Of a stretch of 33,770 bases of DNA, positions 18,768 through 26,982 are shown piece by piece. The notes beneath the pieces are model-generated. The model had not been told where the DNA came from, searched no databases, and worked only from the letters and a program-made list of their open reading frames with translations. This DNA is from Competibacteraceae bacterium UBA6584 (GTDB lineage Bacteria > Pseudomonadota > Gammaproteobacteria > Competibacterales > Competibacteraceae). The stretch lies in the NCBI GenBank assembly GCA_002433805.1, contig DJIW01000019.1:1159-34928 (forward strand), in the 5' to 3' direction. Each line of letters begins with the position of its first letter. Position 1 is the stretch's first letter. The translations under genes were made by a program, and so were the position numbers.

Positions 18768-19140
18768 GCTAAAAAAAGCTTTTTATTGACTGAATTTTTA
18801 GAATTGTTCAATGATTAATAAAAAATTATAGCTAACGCATTGCGTGATTGATGGTGGCGCCGTACTGTCTTAAAAAGGCGACCTGCTAATAGCACAAGCG
18901 CTGATGGACGGTATATTGGGCAATCCATGATGAGTGAAAATAGCATGGCCTGCGCAAATGGATTGGGATTGACCTCAATGAAAAACGCGCATCGTTTGAG
19001 CGTTCTAATCGCAAAGCACCCGATGTCGCCGCGCCCTATCCCTATCTAACGGACGTTTGCAATAACCCCGCGTTCGGAACTTTGCTTTTTCGCGGGTCAG
19101 ACGTGTTTTGCTATTGCGGAATCGGTCCGAAGCGTTTCGT
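18768..19140. other. Non-coding region between eat and the MFS gene
   Basis: Part of a 517-base gene-free stretch. The left part (about 18770-18835) is A/T-rich and contains the palindrome AAAAAGCTTTTT near 18775. From about 18955 to 19130 one plus-strand frame stays open for some 60 codons without a start, and a 40-codon frame begins at 18927 without a ribosome-binding site. Neither reads like a known protein; a decayed gene is possible. ACGCATTGCGT (18835-18845) is a small inverted repeat. Confidence 0.35.
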
Positions 19141-20289
19141 TCAAACCCGCAAGCCGCGCCACGCGGCCAGCCAGCCCAGCAAACCCAGCGCCGCCGCCAG
19201 ATCGAACATCGCGGTCGGCCCCAACCCCACCCACAGATAGCCGGCGGCCAAACTCCCGGCCGCGTTGCCCGCGCCGAAGCTCAAACTGCTGTACAAGGCT
19301 TGGCCGCGCCCTTGCAGCGATCCCGGAAAAAATTGGTGGATCAAATGGATCGATACGGCGTGAAACACCCCAAAGCTGAAAGCGTGCAAGGTCTGGGCGA
19401 GCAGCAACAGCGGCAATTCGCGAGCGAAATGGCCGATCAGCAGCCAGCGCAACACCGCCAGCGCCAGCGCCGCCAGCATCAACCGGCGCGGCCCGAAGCG
19501 CGGCAGCAGGCGCGGCAAGATCACGAACATGCCGACCTCCACCGTCACCCCCAAACCCCACATCAGACCGATAAACTCGCGCGAGTACCCCAGCGTTTCC
19601 AGATACAGCGAGAAAAATCCGTAGTACGCGCCATGCGCGGCCTGATTGAAAAAACAAACGCAAAAAAACGCGACCACCACCGGACGCCTCAGCACTCGAC
19701 CGAGCGGCGGGCTTTGACGCGCGGCCGGCGGCATCGGGCCGTCCGGAGCGAGCAGGCTGTTGATCCATAATAGAATGAACAGCCCCAGCAACACCGTCGG
19801 CACGATCCCGATCCCCCAAGCCCGCGTCGCGAACCCCAGGCCGACCGCCGCGCCGACAAAGCCCACCGAACCCCACAACCGAACCCGGCTGTAGCGGTGG
19901 ACCTGATCGCCCAGATGGGTCAAGGTGACGGCCTCGAACTGGGGCAGCGCCGCGTTCCAAAAAAAGCTGAACAGCAGCGTCACCAAGGCCAGACCGAGAT
20001 AGGAATCGCCTGCCGCAAAAACGCCGGCAAAACTCAGCGCCGAAGCCAGGCAGGCCCAACGGATCACCCGCATCCGCCGGCCGGCGCGGTCGGCCAGCCA
20101 CCCCCAAAGCGTCGGGGCGATCAATTTGGTCGCTTGCGGGATGGCGATCAACTCGCCGATGCGCGCCGGACCGAAGCCCAGCGCCGCCAAATACGGCCCC
20201 CAATAAGGCAACAACACCCCCAAGCTGGCAAAGTAAACCAGATAAAAACTGGACAGGCGCAAGTAAAGCTGAAAGGGGAGCACGGGCAA
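19141..20289 (-). CDS. MFS transporter, HcaT-like (MFS_1_like)
   Basis: A 382-residue major-facilitator carrier with 12 predicted helices. The YSRVRLWGSVGFV block (about residue 130) and the start ASLGVLLPYWGPYLAALGF recall the HcaT/YcaD-like group, whose E. coli member is annotated as a 3-phenylpropionate transporter; the real substrate is unknown. The loop 2-3 motif is the partial LWGWLADRAGRR. The frame begins at a TTG (20289); no ATG gives a sensible N-terminus, so the start is tentative. The only Shine-Dalgarno-like sequence (GGAGGG) lies in the 3' arm of the hairpin described separately. The gene follows aroC by 53 bases on the same strand, a pairing I recall from Pseudomonas-type genomes. 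Confidence 0.83.
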   Translation of the reverse strand: MPVLPFQLYLRLSSFYLVYFASLGVLLPYWGPYLAALGFGPARIGELIAIPQATKLIAPTLWGWLADRAGRRMRVIRWACLASALSFAGVFAAGDSYLGLALVTLLFSFFWNAALPQFEAVTLTHLGDQVHRYSRVRLWGSVGFVGAAVGLGFATRAWGIGIVPTVLLGLFILLWINSLLAPDGPMPPAARQSPPLGRVLRRPVVVAFFCVCFFNQAAHGAYYGFFSLYLETLGYSREFIGLMWGLGVTVEVGMFVILPRLLPRFGPRRLMLAALALAVLRWLLIGHFARELPLLLLAQTLHAFSFGVFHAVSIHLIHQFFPGSLQGRGQALYSSLSFGAGNAAGSLAAGYLWVGLGPTAMFDLAAALGLLGWLAAWRGLRV

Positions 20290-20295
20290 ATGGCG

Positions 20296-20325
20296 TTTAA
20301 AAACCGCCCTCCGCTGCAGCGGAGG
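20296..20325 (-). terminator. Intrinsic terminator-like hairpin between aroC and the MFS gene
   Basis: On the minus strand the 18-base perfect palindrome CCTCCGCTGCAGCGGAGG (20325-20308) is followed by GCGG and five T residues, a textbook rho-independent terminator shape. It lies 17 bases after the aroC stop and ends only a few bases before the MFS start, so it may be an aroC terminator, an attenuator for the MFS gene, or both. Confidence 0.65.
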
Positions 20326-20342
20326 ACCGGTAACAAAAAGGT

Positions 20343-21461
20343 TTAGCGGCCCGGATCGCCGTCGGGCGCGGCGCTGGGAATCCGCGGCGTTTCAGAGCGC
20401 ACATCGGCGTTTTGGGCGCGGTGGCGAAGCGCGTGATCCATTAACACCAAGGCCAGCATCGCCTCGGCGATGGGCGTGGCGCGGATGCCGACGCAGGGAT
20501 CGTGGCGGCCCTGGGTGACCACCTTGACCGGTTCGCCGCGCAGGTTGACCGTTCGCCCCGGCAACCGCAAGCTGGAAGTCGGCTTCAAGGCGATGCTGGC
20601 GATCAGATCCTGGCCGGTGGAAATGCCGCCCAGCACCCCGCCGGCGTTGTTGCTTAAAAAGCCCGCCGGGGTGATTTCGTCGCGGTGCTCGGTGCCGCGC
20701 TGTTCGATGCTGGCAAAGCCCGCGCCGATTTCCACGCCCTTGACCGCGTTGATCCCCATCAAGGCGTGGGCGATGTCGGCGTCCAGCCGGTCGAACACCG
20801 GTTCGCCCCAGCCCGGCGGCAGCCCGCTGGCCACCACCGTCACCCGCGCGCCGATGGAATCGCCGGATTTGCGCAGCGCGTCCATGAAGGCTTCCAATTT
20901 CGCCACCTTATCGGGATCGGGACAAAAAAATGGATTGTTCTCCACTTCCTCCCAAAGCAGCCGCTCGGGCCGGATCGGGCCGAGTTGCGACAAATATCCC
21001 CGGACCGTAACGCCGTAGCGCTCGCGAAGATATTTTTTGGCGATGGCCCCGGCCGCCACCCGCATCGCGGTCTCGCGCGCCGACGACCGGCCGCCGCCGC
21101 GATAGTCCCGCAATCCGTATTTTTGCTGGTAGCTGTAATCGGCGTGGCCCGGCCGGAATCGATCCAGGATTTGGCCGTAATCCTTCGAACGTTGGTCCCT
21201 ATTCTCGATCGATAGACCGATTGGCGTGCCGGTTGTTTTGCCCTCGAACACTCCCGACAGGATGCGAACCTCGTCGGGTTCGCGGCGCTGGGTGGTATGC
21301 CGGCTCTTTCCGGGCCGACGGCGGTCTAAATCGGTCTGGAGGTCGGTCTCGGACAACTCCAGACCGGGCGGGCAGCCGTCCACCACCGCGCCGAGCGCCG
21401 GACCGTGGCTCTCGCCGAAGGTGGTGACAGTGAACAACTTGCCAAATGTGTTGCCAGACAT
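20343..21461 (-). CDS. aroC: Chorismate synthase
   Basis: Converts 5-enolpyruvylshikimate-3-phosphate to chorismate, the last common step of aromatic amino-acid synthesis; it needs reduced FMN. The 372 residues match the family (about 360). Signatures are present in order: GESHGPALGAVVDGCPPG near residue 17, RPGHADYSYQQKYGLRDYRG near 105, GGGRSSARETA, and the C-terminal block GGISTGQDL near 280, with the late RHDPCVGIRATPI region. His18 and His107 correspond to the conserved acid/base histidines. The C-terminal 20 residues are a variable Pro/Asp-rich tail. The start ATG at 21461 has AAGGA about 11 bases upstream. It is transcribed away from the kinase gene; a hairpin terminator separates it from the MFS gene. 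Confidence 0.97.
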   Translation of the reverse strand: MSGNTFGKLFTVTTFGESHGPALGAVVDGCPPGLELSETDLQTDLDRRRPGKSRHTTQRREPDEVRILSGVFEGKTTGTPIGLSIENRDQRSKDYGQILDRFRPGHADYSYQQKYGLRDYRGGGRSSARETAMRVAAGAIAKKYLRERYGVTVRGYLSQLGPIRPERLLWEEVENNPFFCPDPDKVAKLEAFMDALRKSGDSIGARVTVVASGLPPGWGEPVFDRLDADIAHALMGINAVKGVEIGAGFASIEQRGTEHRDEITPAGFLSNNAGGVLGGISTGQDLIASIALKPTSSLRLPGRTVNLRGEPVKVVTQGRHDPCVGIRATPIAEAMLALVLMDHALRHRAQNADVRSETPRIPSAAPDGDPGR

Positions 21462-21755
21462 CAGGACCCAATCCTTACCTCAGGTGACAGCGTTCAAAGA
21501 CATTGACGGCACGACTCTTGCTACATTCAGGCTTGAAGAATGTTTCATGAAATGGCATGTTTTAGCGAAAATTAGGCGATTCTTGACGTTTCAGCCCTAT
21601 CATACTGCTTCAGCCCAAGACCACGGCCGGGGATTGCAACCCGGCGCGCGGCGCGGGAATCGAAGCTCGAACGAGGTTTCACATTTGCAACGGCGAAACA
21701 ATACGGCGGCGCGACGACCGCTGGAACGCGGCGTCCGTCACGACGAGATTTAAAC
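21462..21755. other. Divergent intergenic region between aroC and the MORN kinase gene
   Basis: A 294-base spacer that must contain both promoters. A TTGACG at about 21582 on the plus strand is a -35 candidate, but no -10 at proper spacing was found. No small gene is supported. Confidence 0.3.
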
Positions 21756-24700
21756 ATGCGCATTCCAGGCTATCAAATCGAACGTGAGCTGGGCCAGGGC
21801 GGCATGGCGATCGTCTATCTCGCCCTTCAGGAATCCCTGAACCGCCATGTGGCCTTGAAAATTATCAAGCCGGTGCTGACGACCGATGAAGAATTCGCGC
21901 AACGGTTTACGCGGGAAGGACGGCTGATCGCGCAATTGAACGACCCGCATATCGTCACCGTTTACGATATCGGCTCGCATGACAATATCTATTATCTGTC
22001 GATGGAGTACCTGCCGGGCGGAACGTTGCAGCAGCGCATCCGCCAGGGCCTGCCGCTGAAAGACGCGCTGTCGGTCGGCCGCGCCATCGCTAGCGCTCTC
22101 CAGTACGCCCACAGCCGGAACATCATCCACCGCGACATCAAGCCCCAAAACATTCTGTTTCGCGAAAACGGCAGCTCGGTGCTGACCGACTTCGGCATCG
22201 CCAAAACTCTCGGCGGCAACACCATCATGACCCGCACCGGGCTGTCCATCGGCACGCCGCGCTACATGAGCCCCGAGCAAATCCGCGGCCAAACGGTGGA
22301 CGCCCGCGCCGACCTTTACAGCCTGGGCGTGCTGTTCTACGAGATGCTGACCGGCCATGTGCCCTACGCCGCCGAAGACAGCTTCGCGGTGGCGATGATG
22401 CACGTCACCTCGCCCATTCCCGAACTGCCTCCCGACCTGGCCCGCTACCAACCGCTTCTGAACAAGTTGCTGGAAAAAGACGCCAACCAGCGCTTTCAAA
22501 GCGGCCACGAATTTCTTGCGGCGCTGGAGGCCGTCGAGACCTCGGCGGGACATCCCACCCTGTCGCAAGAAACCCTGGTGCCGGCGGTCGGCGCGATCGC
22601 GCCTCCAAAGCGCCGTCTCGGCCGGAAATCCAGTCTGTTGCTGCCGGCGGTCGCCTTGGCCGGCGCGGTATTTGGCGGGGGCTATTTGTGGCTCAATCGA
22701 CCCGAAACGCCCCCGGCCGTCCCGCCGCCATCTCCATCCGGGGAAACAGCGGCGGTCGATCCGGAAATCCAGCGGCGCAACCAGGCCAGCCAAAAACTCG
22801 ATCAAGCCATCGAACGCCTGCAAGCCGGCGCATTGCAGGACAGTTTGGCCCTGGTCGAACAAGGATTGCGGATCGCGCCCGATCACGCCGCCTTACAGGC
22901 GCTGCGCGACCGGGTCAAGCAACAAATCGCCGAACGAGGTCAGGCCCAACAGCTTTCCGAGCACCAGCGTCAAGCCCGCCTGCAGGCCGAGCAATTCCTC
23001 GAACAAGCCCAGCGCGCCCAGCAGGAAGGCGCGTTGCAGGTCAGCTTGGTGCATATCGAACAAGGCTTGCAGGCCATGCCCGAACATGCGGCGCTGCTGG
23101 CCCTGAAAAAAGACGTGCTGGCCCAACAGGCCGAGCGCCAGCGCCAGGAAAAGACCGCCCGCCTCCAACTCGAAGCCGCCGAACGTCAAAAAGCCGAAGC
23201 CGAACGGCAACGCGCCGAGAGCGAACGGCAGCGCGCCGAAGCCGAACGAGACCGAGCCGAGGCCGAGCAGCGGCGGCGCAGGTCGGATGACCACTTGCGA
23301 CGAGCGCTCGGCTACCAGCGGGATCGCGCCTACGAAGCCAGTCTGGTGCAAATCGAGCAAGGCTTGCAGCTGACGCCCGACCACAGCCGATTGCTAGCCC
23401 TGCGCGAGGAGATTCGCAGACGCTTGCGCGAACTCAAGACAGAGCCCCCGCCCGAGCCCGTCGCTCCGTCCCCGCCGGACGATTCGGCCCGGCTGGCCGC
23501 CTTGCTGAGAACCTGCGCCGCGCATCTTAAGGCCAACCGACTCACCTCGGGCAAGGGCGGCAACGCCGCCGACTGTTACAACGAAGCCCTCAATCGGGAT
23601 CAAGGTAACAGCGAAGCCTTGACCGGACTCGCGCATGTCGCCGACCGCTACGCCGACCTGGCCGATGCCGGGTTGCGTCGCAAAAACCTCAAGACCGCGC
23701 GCGATGCGCTCGATAAACTGGCGGACTTGAATCCGTCTCACCTGCGCTTGGCCGAGTTGCGCGAACGGTTCGATCAGGTGGAAACTGACCTCAAACCGGC
23801 CGCGCCGCCTCCAAAACCGACCGTCGATCCCGACTTGATCGCCGATGCCAAACGGCCGTTGGCGACCTCGGAGAGGTCCGGCGCGCCCGTTCCACCCGCT
23901 CGCGCGGAACCCGCGCCCGAAAGGCCCGGCCCGCTCGCCCCGGTCGCGCGCTCCGAGCCGACGCCCGCGCCGCCGGTTCGCGCGATCAAACCGGACATAC
24001 CGCCGATTGATCTGGTTTCAATCCCACCATTGAACTTGTCGGCTTCAGCAACGGCTTCAAATCCGTCTAAGCCGCCGGACGCCCCGTTAAAGCCCGCAGT
24101 CGGACCGCTGGCCAGCGCGGCCAAACCGGAGATTGGCCCCATTGATTTGATCTCGAAACCGCTGTCGGCGACCCCGCCCGCCAAAGCGCCCGAAACGCAG
24201 GTGATTTCCCAAGATCGCCATACCCGAGTCTCCAAAACCGAAACCGATCAGGAGGTCAGCCTGCTGGTGACGGTCTCCCCGCAAGGCCAACTGACGGATC
24301 GGCCCGCAGTGGCTCCGGACGGCGAGCAAAAGCCCAACACACCCGCGCAAGCCTGGGCGGAGGTGCGCAACAGCACCAACCCCGCCGATTTCGAAAAGTT
24401 TCTGGAGACCTATCCCAAGAGCCGTTACGCCTCCGCCGCGCGCGCCAAGCTCAGCCGGATGAAACAGCAACAGCCGGCGGCGCCCGCCCGCTTGGCAGTT
24501 CGCGCCAATGTCGAGGACGCGCAAGTCACTGTCAACGGCCGCAATAGCGGCACAACGCCGGTGGAAATGGAGGTCAAGCCCGGTTCTTACAAGGTGCGGG
24601 TCAGCTTGGAAGGCTATCAAGACTGGAACGGACAGGTCGATCTGGCCGCCGGCGACGACAGCACTCTGTCCGCCGTCCTGCCCAAAAAACTGGCGGTGGC

Positions 24701-25304
24701 GACCGCCGCTCCAGCCGCCACCCCACGCCAACGGTCGCCCGAGCCGGTCTCGGAACCCGATGACGAGGATATCGGCCGGCCGCCGATCCGAACAGCGGCC
24801 CCCGCGCCGGAACCTCCAGCCGAACGGTCCGGTCAAGGCTCGAATTGCGTGCGCGGCAACTGCCAAAACGGTCAAGGCAATTATCGCTATCCCGATGGCA
24901 GCGAGTATTTCGGCGAGTTCCGCAACGCCAAGATGCACGGTCAAGGAACCTATCTCTACGCCGGCCGGCGCGAGAAATATATCGGGGGCTGGAGTAACGG
25001 CGTCATTAACGGCGAAGGGACTTATTACTACCGCACCGGCAACCGCTATCAAGGCCAATGGCGCAACGGCCGCAAAAGCGGTCAAGGCACTTATCTTTAT
25101 GCGGGCGGAGAAAAATACGTCGGTGAATTTGAAAACGATCAACCCAACGGTCGGGGCGTCTATTACTACTCAAACGGCGACCGCTACGAGGGCGAATGGC
25201 GCAATGGCAGTAAAAACGGCCAAGGCATCTTATACGAGGATGGCAAGCGGATCGTCGGCGAGTGGCGCAACGATCAGAAAATCCAGGTCACCGTGGAACA
25301 GTAG
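21756..25304 (+). CDS. Membrane Ser/Thr protein kinase with TPR-like, PEGA and MORN repeats
   Basis: A PknB-type kinase (residues 1-260) with a full active site: glycine loop GQGGMA (13-18), Lys35, Glu54, HRDIKPQN (Asp127), DFG (145-147), threonines in the activation segment and MSPEQ (171-175). One membrane span follows (about 293-313), so the C-terminal 870 residues should lie outside the cytoplasm. They hold three TPR-like repeats with the pattern SLxxIEQGLxxxPDHxxLLAL (about 362-393, 429-460, 528-560). A charged Ala/Glu/Arg coiled coil (about 455-510) lies between the second and third. Then come a Pro-rich linker, a short helical repeat (865-903), a PEGA domain (911-977) and about six MORN repeats (1041-1173). 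The kinase probably reads an envelope or cell-wall state and phosphorylates cytosolic targets; ligand and substrates are unknown. No PP2C phosphatase or FHA gene is adjacent. The ATG has only a weak GAGA before it. Confidence 0.92.
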   Translation: MRIPGYQIERELGQGGMAIVYLALQESLNRHVALKIIKPVLTTDEEFAQRFTREGRLIAQLNDPHIVTVYDIGSHDNIYYLSMEYLPGGTLQQRIRQGLPLKDALSVGRAIASALQYAHSRNIIHRDIKPQNILFRENGSSVLTDFGIAKTLGGNTIMTRTGLSIGTPRYMSPEQIRGQTVDARADLYSLGVLFYEMLTGHVPYAAEDSFAVAMMHVTSPIPELPPDLARYQPLLNKLLEKDANQRFQSGHEFLAALEAVETSAGHPTLSQETLVPAVGAIAPPKRRLGRKSSLLLPAVALAGAVFGGGYLWLNRPETPPAVPPPSPSGETAAVDPEIQRRNQASQKLDQAIERLQAGALQDSLALVEQGLRIAPDHAALQALRDRVKQQIAERGQAQQLSEHQRQARLQAEQFLEQAQRAQQEGALQVSLVHIEQGLQAMPEHAALLALKKDVLAQQAERQRQEKTARLQLEAAERQKAEAERQRAESERQRAEAERDRAEAEQRRRRSDDHLRRALGYQRDRAYEASLVQIEQGLQLTPDHSRLLALREEIRRRLRELKTEPPPEPVAPSPPDDSARLAALLRTCAAHLKANRLTSGKGGNAADCYNEALNRDQGNSEALTGLAHVADRYADLADAGLRRKNLKTARDALDKLADLNPSHLRLAELRERFDQVETDLKPAAPPPKPTVDPDLIADAKRPLATSERSGAPVPPARAEPAPERPGPLAPVARSEPTPAPPVRAIKPDIPPIDLVSIPPLNLSASATASNPSKPPDAPLKPAVGPLASAAKPEIGPIDLISKPLSATPPAKAPETQVISQDRHTRVSKTETDQEVSLLVTVSPQGQLTDRPAVAPDGEQKPNTPAQAWAEVRNSTNPADFEKFLETYPKSRYASAARAKLSRMKQQQPAAPARLAVRANVEDAQVTVNGRNSGTTPVEMEVKPGSYKVRVSLEGYQDWNGQVDLAAGDDSTLSAVLPKKLAVATAAPAATPRQRSPEPVSEPDDEDIGRPPIRTAAPAPEPPAERSGQGSNCVRGNCQNGQGNYRYPDGSEYFGEFRNAKMHGQGTYLYAGRREKYIGGWSNGVINGEGTYYYRTGNRYQGQWRNGRKSGQGTYLYAGGEKYVGEFENDQPNGRGVYYYSNGDRYEGEWRNGSKNGQGILYEDGKRIVGEWRNDQKIQVTVEQ
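24876..25274 (+). repeat. MORN repeat array encoded in the kinase C-terminus
   Basis: Six consecutive units of 20-24 codons, each variations on Y-x-G-x-W/F-x-N-x-x-x-x-G-x-G-x-Y. Examples are YFGEFRNAKMHGQGTYLY, YQGQWRNGRKSGQGTYLY and YEGEWRNGSKNGQGILY. The last unit is cut short (VGEWRND). MORN repeats are beta-hairpin repeats known from membrane- and phospholipid-associated proteins. At the DNA level the copies are diverged, so recent expansion is not evident. Confidence 0.85.
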
Positions 25305-25365
25305 CCCGCGCGCCAAGCGCGGCCCGGAAAGCGCCGCGCGAATCAATCAAGACGCGGTTGGAAAA

Positions 25366-25406
25366 GATTAAAAGGGCTGGCAACGCAGTAGCTTGCGGTT
25401 GCCAGC
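25366..25406 (-). terminator. Intrinsic terminator for the small four-cysteine protein gene
   Basis: On the minus strand GCTGGCAAC (25406-25398) pairs perfectly with GTTGCCAGC (25384-25376) and is followed by CCTTTTAATCTTTT. It begins 22 bases after the stop of the 91-codon gene, which supports that gene being expressed. The opposite orientation lacks a T-run. Confidence 0.7.
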
Positions 25407-25428
25407 ACACGCTTGAGACCGGTTATTC

Positions 25429-25704
25429 CTAACGCCGTTGCAGATGGGAATAGGCCGCGTGACGCGGTAGTTTCGCCCAATGCGGGGGGACAAAATCAGC
25501 GTTGTGCTCCTCCAGGCAACGGACGGAATAAAGTTGGGTGCCTTTAATCGGCGCATCGCCACCGTAGCCGCTACAATAACTACCTCCACTCGAATTCACA
25601 CACTGTAGCGTACCACGATAGGGACATGTGTATTTATCAACAGGTATCAATCCTTCGCTACCGACACGCCTAGCCTTTACAGGCCGGGTGATTTCGCCTT
25701 TCAT
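25429..25704 (-). CDS. Small four-cysteine protein of unknown function
   Basis: A 91-residue protein I do not recognise. It has four cysteines (27, 35, 44, 63) in a Gly/Ser/Tyr-rich middle section (TCPYRGTLQCVNSSGGSYCS), a basic N-terminus and a basic C-terminus (HLQRR), with no signal peptide or membrane helix. The cysteines could bind metal or form disulfides. Support for it being a gene: GAGG 10 bases before the ATG, and a clear intrinsic terminator 22 bases after the stop. Base composition and codon use are less GC-rich than the neighbours, suggesting foreign origin or weak selection. An overlapping 39-codon frame begins upstream (ATG near 25790) in another phase, so a frameshifted longer protein cannot be excluded. 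Confidence 0.55.
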   Translation of the reverse strand: MKGEITRPVKARRVGSEGLIPVDKYTCPYRGTLQCVNSSGGSYCSGYGGDAPIKGTQLYSVRCLEEHNADFVPPHWAKLPRHAAYSHLQRR

Positions 25705-25982
25705 TATTGAGATACCTCGCTTGGTGGTCAGCGTCCGCCTCGTCCTGCCTCCCTGAATGCTGGACGGTTGGTTTCTTGATTTTTTCCATATTGTTAAGCT
25801 TTTAGTCCTACTCCTGAGGGATTCATCTTAAAGTTTAGGTATTAAGAGTAAATAAGGAGATTAGCGAAGTCCATAATGGTTTTCCCCTATCTTTCCAGGC
25901 CGAGATTGCCATCCGCTTCAGGTCACTTGCAAGCCGATAGCCGTGCTCGTTTCATCGAATAACTTAAAATTTTCCTTATAAA
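25705..25982. other. AT-richer intergenic region
   Basis: A 278-base spacer between divergent genes, visibly lower in GC than the rest of the window. It should hold promoters for the small protein gene (minus) and the endonuclease-fold gene (plus); no convincing -35/-10 pair was found. Confidence 0.35.
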
Positions 25983-26936
25983 TTGTCAATAAAAAGTAGC
26001 AATTTATCACTTTATCTAATCTTAATTGGCGTCTTGATATGCCTTATGACGCTGGCGAGCGTATTGGCTCGCTTCTGGTGGGGTTTCGAGCTGACCACGC
26101 ATTTTCGCGTTCAGTACGTTCTGGCTTCCGCCTGCTGCGCCGTGCTATTGATGGCCCGGCGGCAACGCGGATGGGCGGTGGCGTTCATGGCTTTGGCGCT
26201 GCTGAACGCCGTGCTGGTGAAATGGACTTTTGGAAGCTTCCCCGAGACGCGATCCGACGGTACGGGAACGACGCTGCGCGCCTTGCTGGCCAACGTCAAT
26301 TCCGCCAACCGCGACGACCGGCGCATCCGCGAGCTGCTGGTCAAGCATAACCCCGATGTGGTGGTCCTGCTCGAAGCGACGCCCTGGTTGATGGAACATT
26401 TGACCGCGCTGGCCGAGCGTTATCCCCACCGCATCGCCGAAGCGCGCGACGATAATTTCGGCATTGCGCTGTTGAGCCGCCACCCCCTAACCAACGGCCG
26501 CATCGCGCGGATCGGCGCGGCGGGCCTGCCGTCGGCGGTCGCCGAATTACACATCGACCGCCGGCGGTTGGTGATCGTGGGCACTCATCCCTTGCCGCCC
26601 ATGAATGCCGAGCTGGCGCGGCGGCGGAACGAGCAATTGGCCAGCTTGGCCGAATTTGCCCGACAAACCCCCGATCCCCTGGTGATGCTGGGCGATCTGA
26701 ACATTACCCCCTGGTCACCCTATTTCGAACGCTTGCTGGCCGATTCCGGACTTCGCGATGGCCGAGGCGGGTACGGCCTGTTGCCGACTTGGCCGGTCGG
26801 TTGGCCGATGCTTTGGATTCCCATCGACCACGTTCTCGTGTCCGATGACGTTCAAATCCGGCAGTGGCAAACTGGCGCGACGATCGGTTCGGATCATTAT
26901 CCGGTCATTGTTGATTTCCAGTTGTTCGGGTCATAA
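25983..26936 (+). CDS. Membrane-anchored endonuclease/exonuclease/phosphatase-family protein
   Basis: A DNase I-like fold hydrolase attached to the inner membrane. Hydrophobic segments lie at about 9-30, 44-58 and 64-82; the catalytic domain spans about 98-317. Typical metal and active-site blocks are LLANVNSANRDDRRI (Asn), VVVLLEATP (Glu), GTHPLPP (His), MLGDLNITPW (Asp, Asn), PIDHVLVS (Asp, His) and the final GSDHYPVIVDF (Asp, His). Members with this membrane-plus-EEP layout may act on nucleic acids or phosphorylated lipids or sugars; the substrate is not known. The first codon is a TTG without a clear ribosome-binding site; the in-frame ATG at 26046 would remove most of the first membrane helix and was judged less likely. 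The next gene starts 46 bases downstream. Confidence 0.8.
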   Translation: MSIKSSNLSLYLILIGVLICLMTLASVLARFWWGFELTTHFRVQYVLASACCAVLLMARRQRGWAVAFMALALLNAVLVKWTFGSFPETRSDGTGTTLRALLANVNSANRDDRRIRELLVKHNPDVVVLLEATPWLMEHLTALAERYPHRIAEARDDNFGIALLSRHPLTNGRIARIGAAGLPSAVAELHIDRRRLVIVGTHPLPPMNAELARRRNEQLASLAEFARQTPDPLVMLGDLNITPWSPYFERLLADSGLRDGRGGYGLLPTWPVGWPMLWIPIDHVLVSDDVQIRQWQTGATIGSDHYPVIVDFQLFGS

Positions 26937-26982
26937 TTTCCGCTTGACCCGCTCACTCCACCTTTCGCTCCGGGACGCCGCC

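Noticed and set aside
18927..19049. 40-codon plus-strand frame
   Set aside because: Starts at ATGATG without a Shine-Dalgarno sequence and matches nothing known.
24087..25142. 351-codon minus-strand frame opposite the MORN kinase C-terminus
   Set aside because: Antisense of repeated codons; the plus-strand PEGA and MORN repeats explain the sequence.
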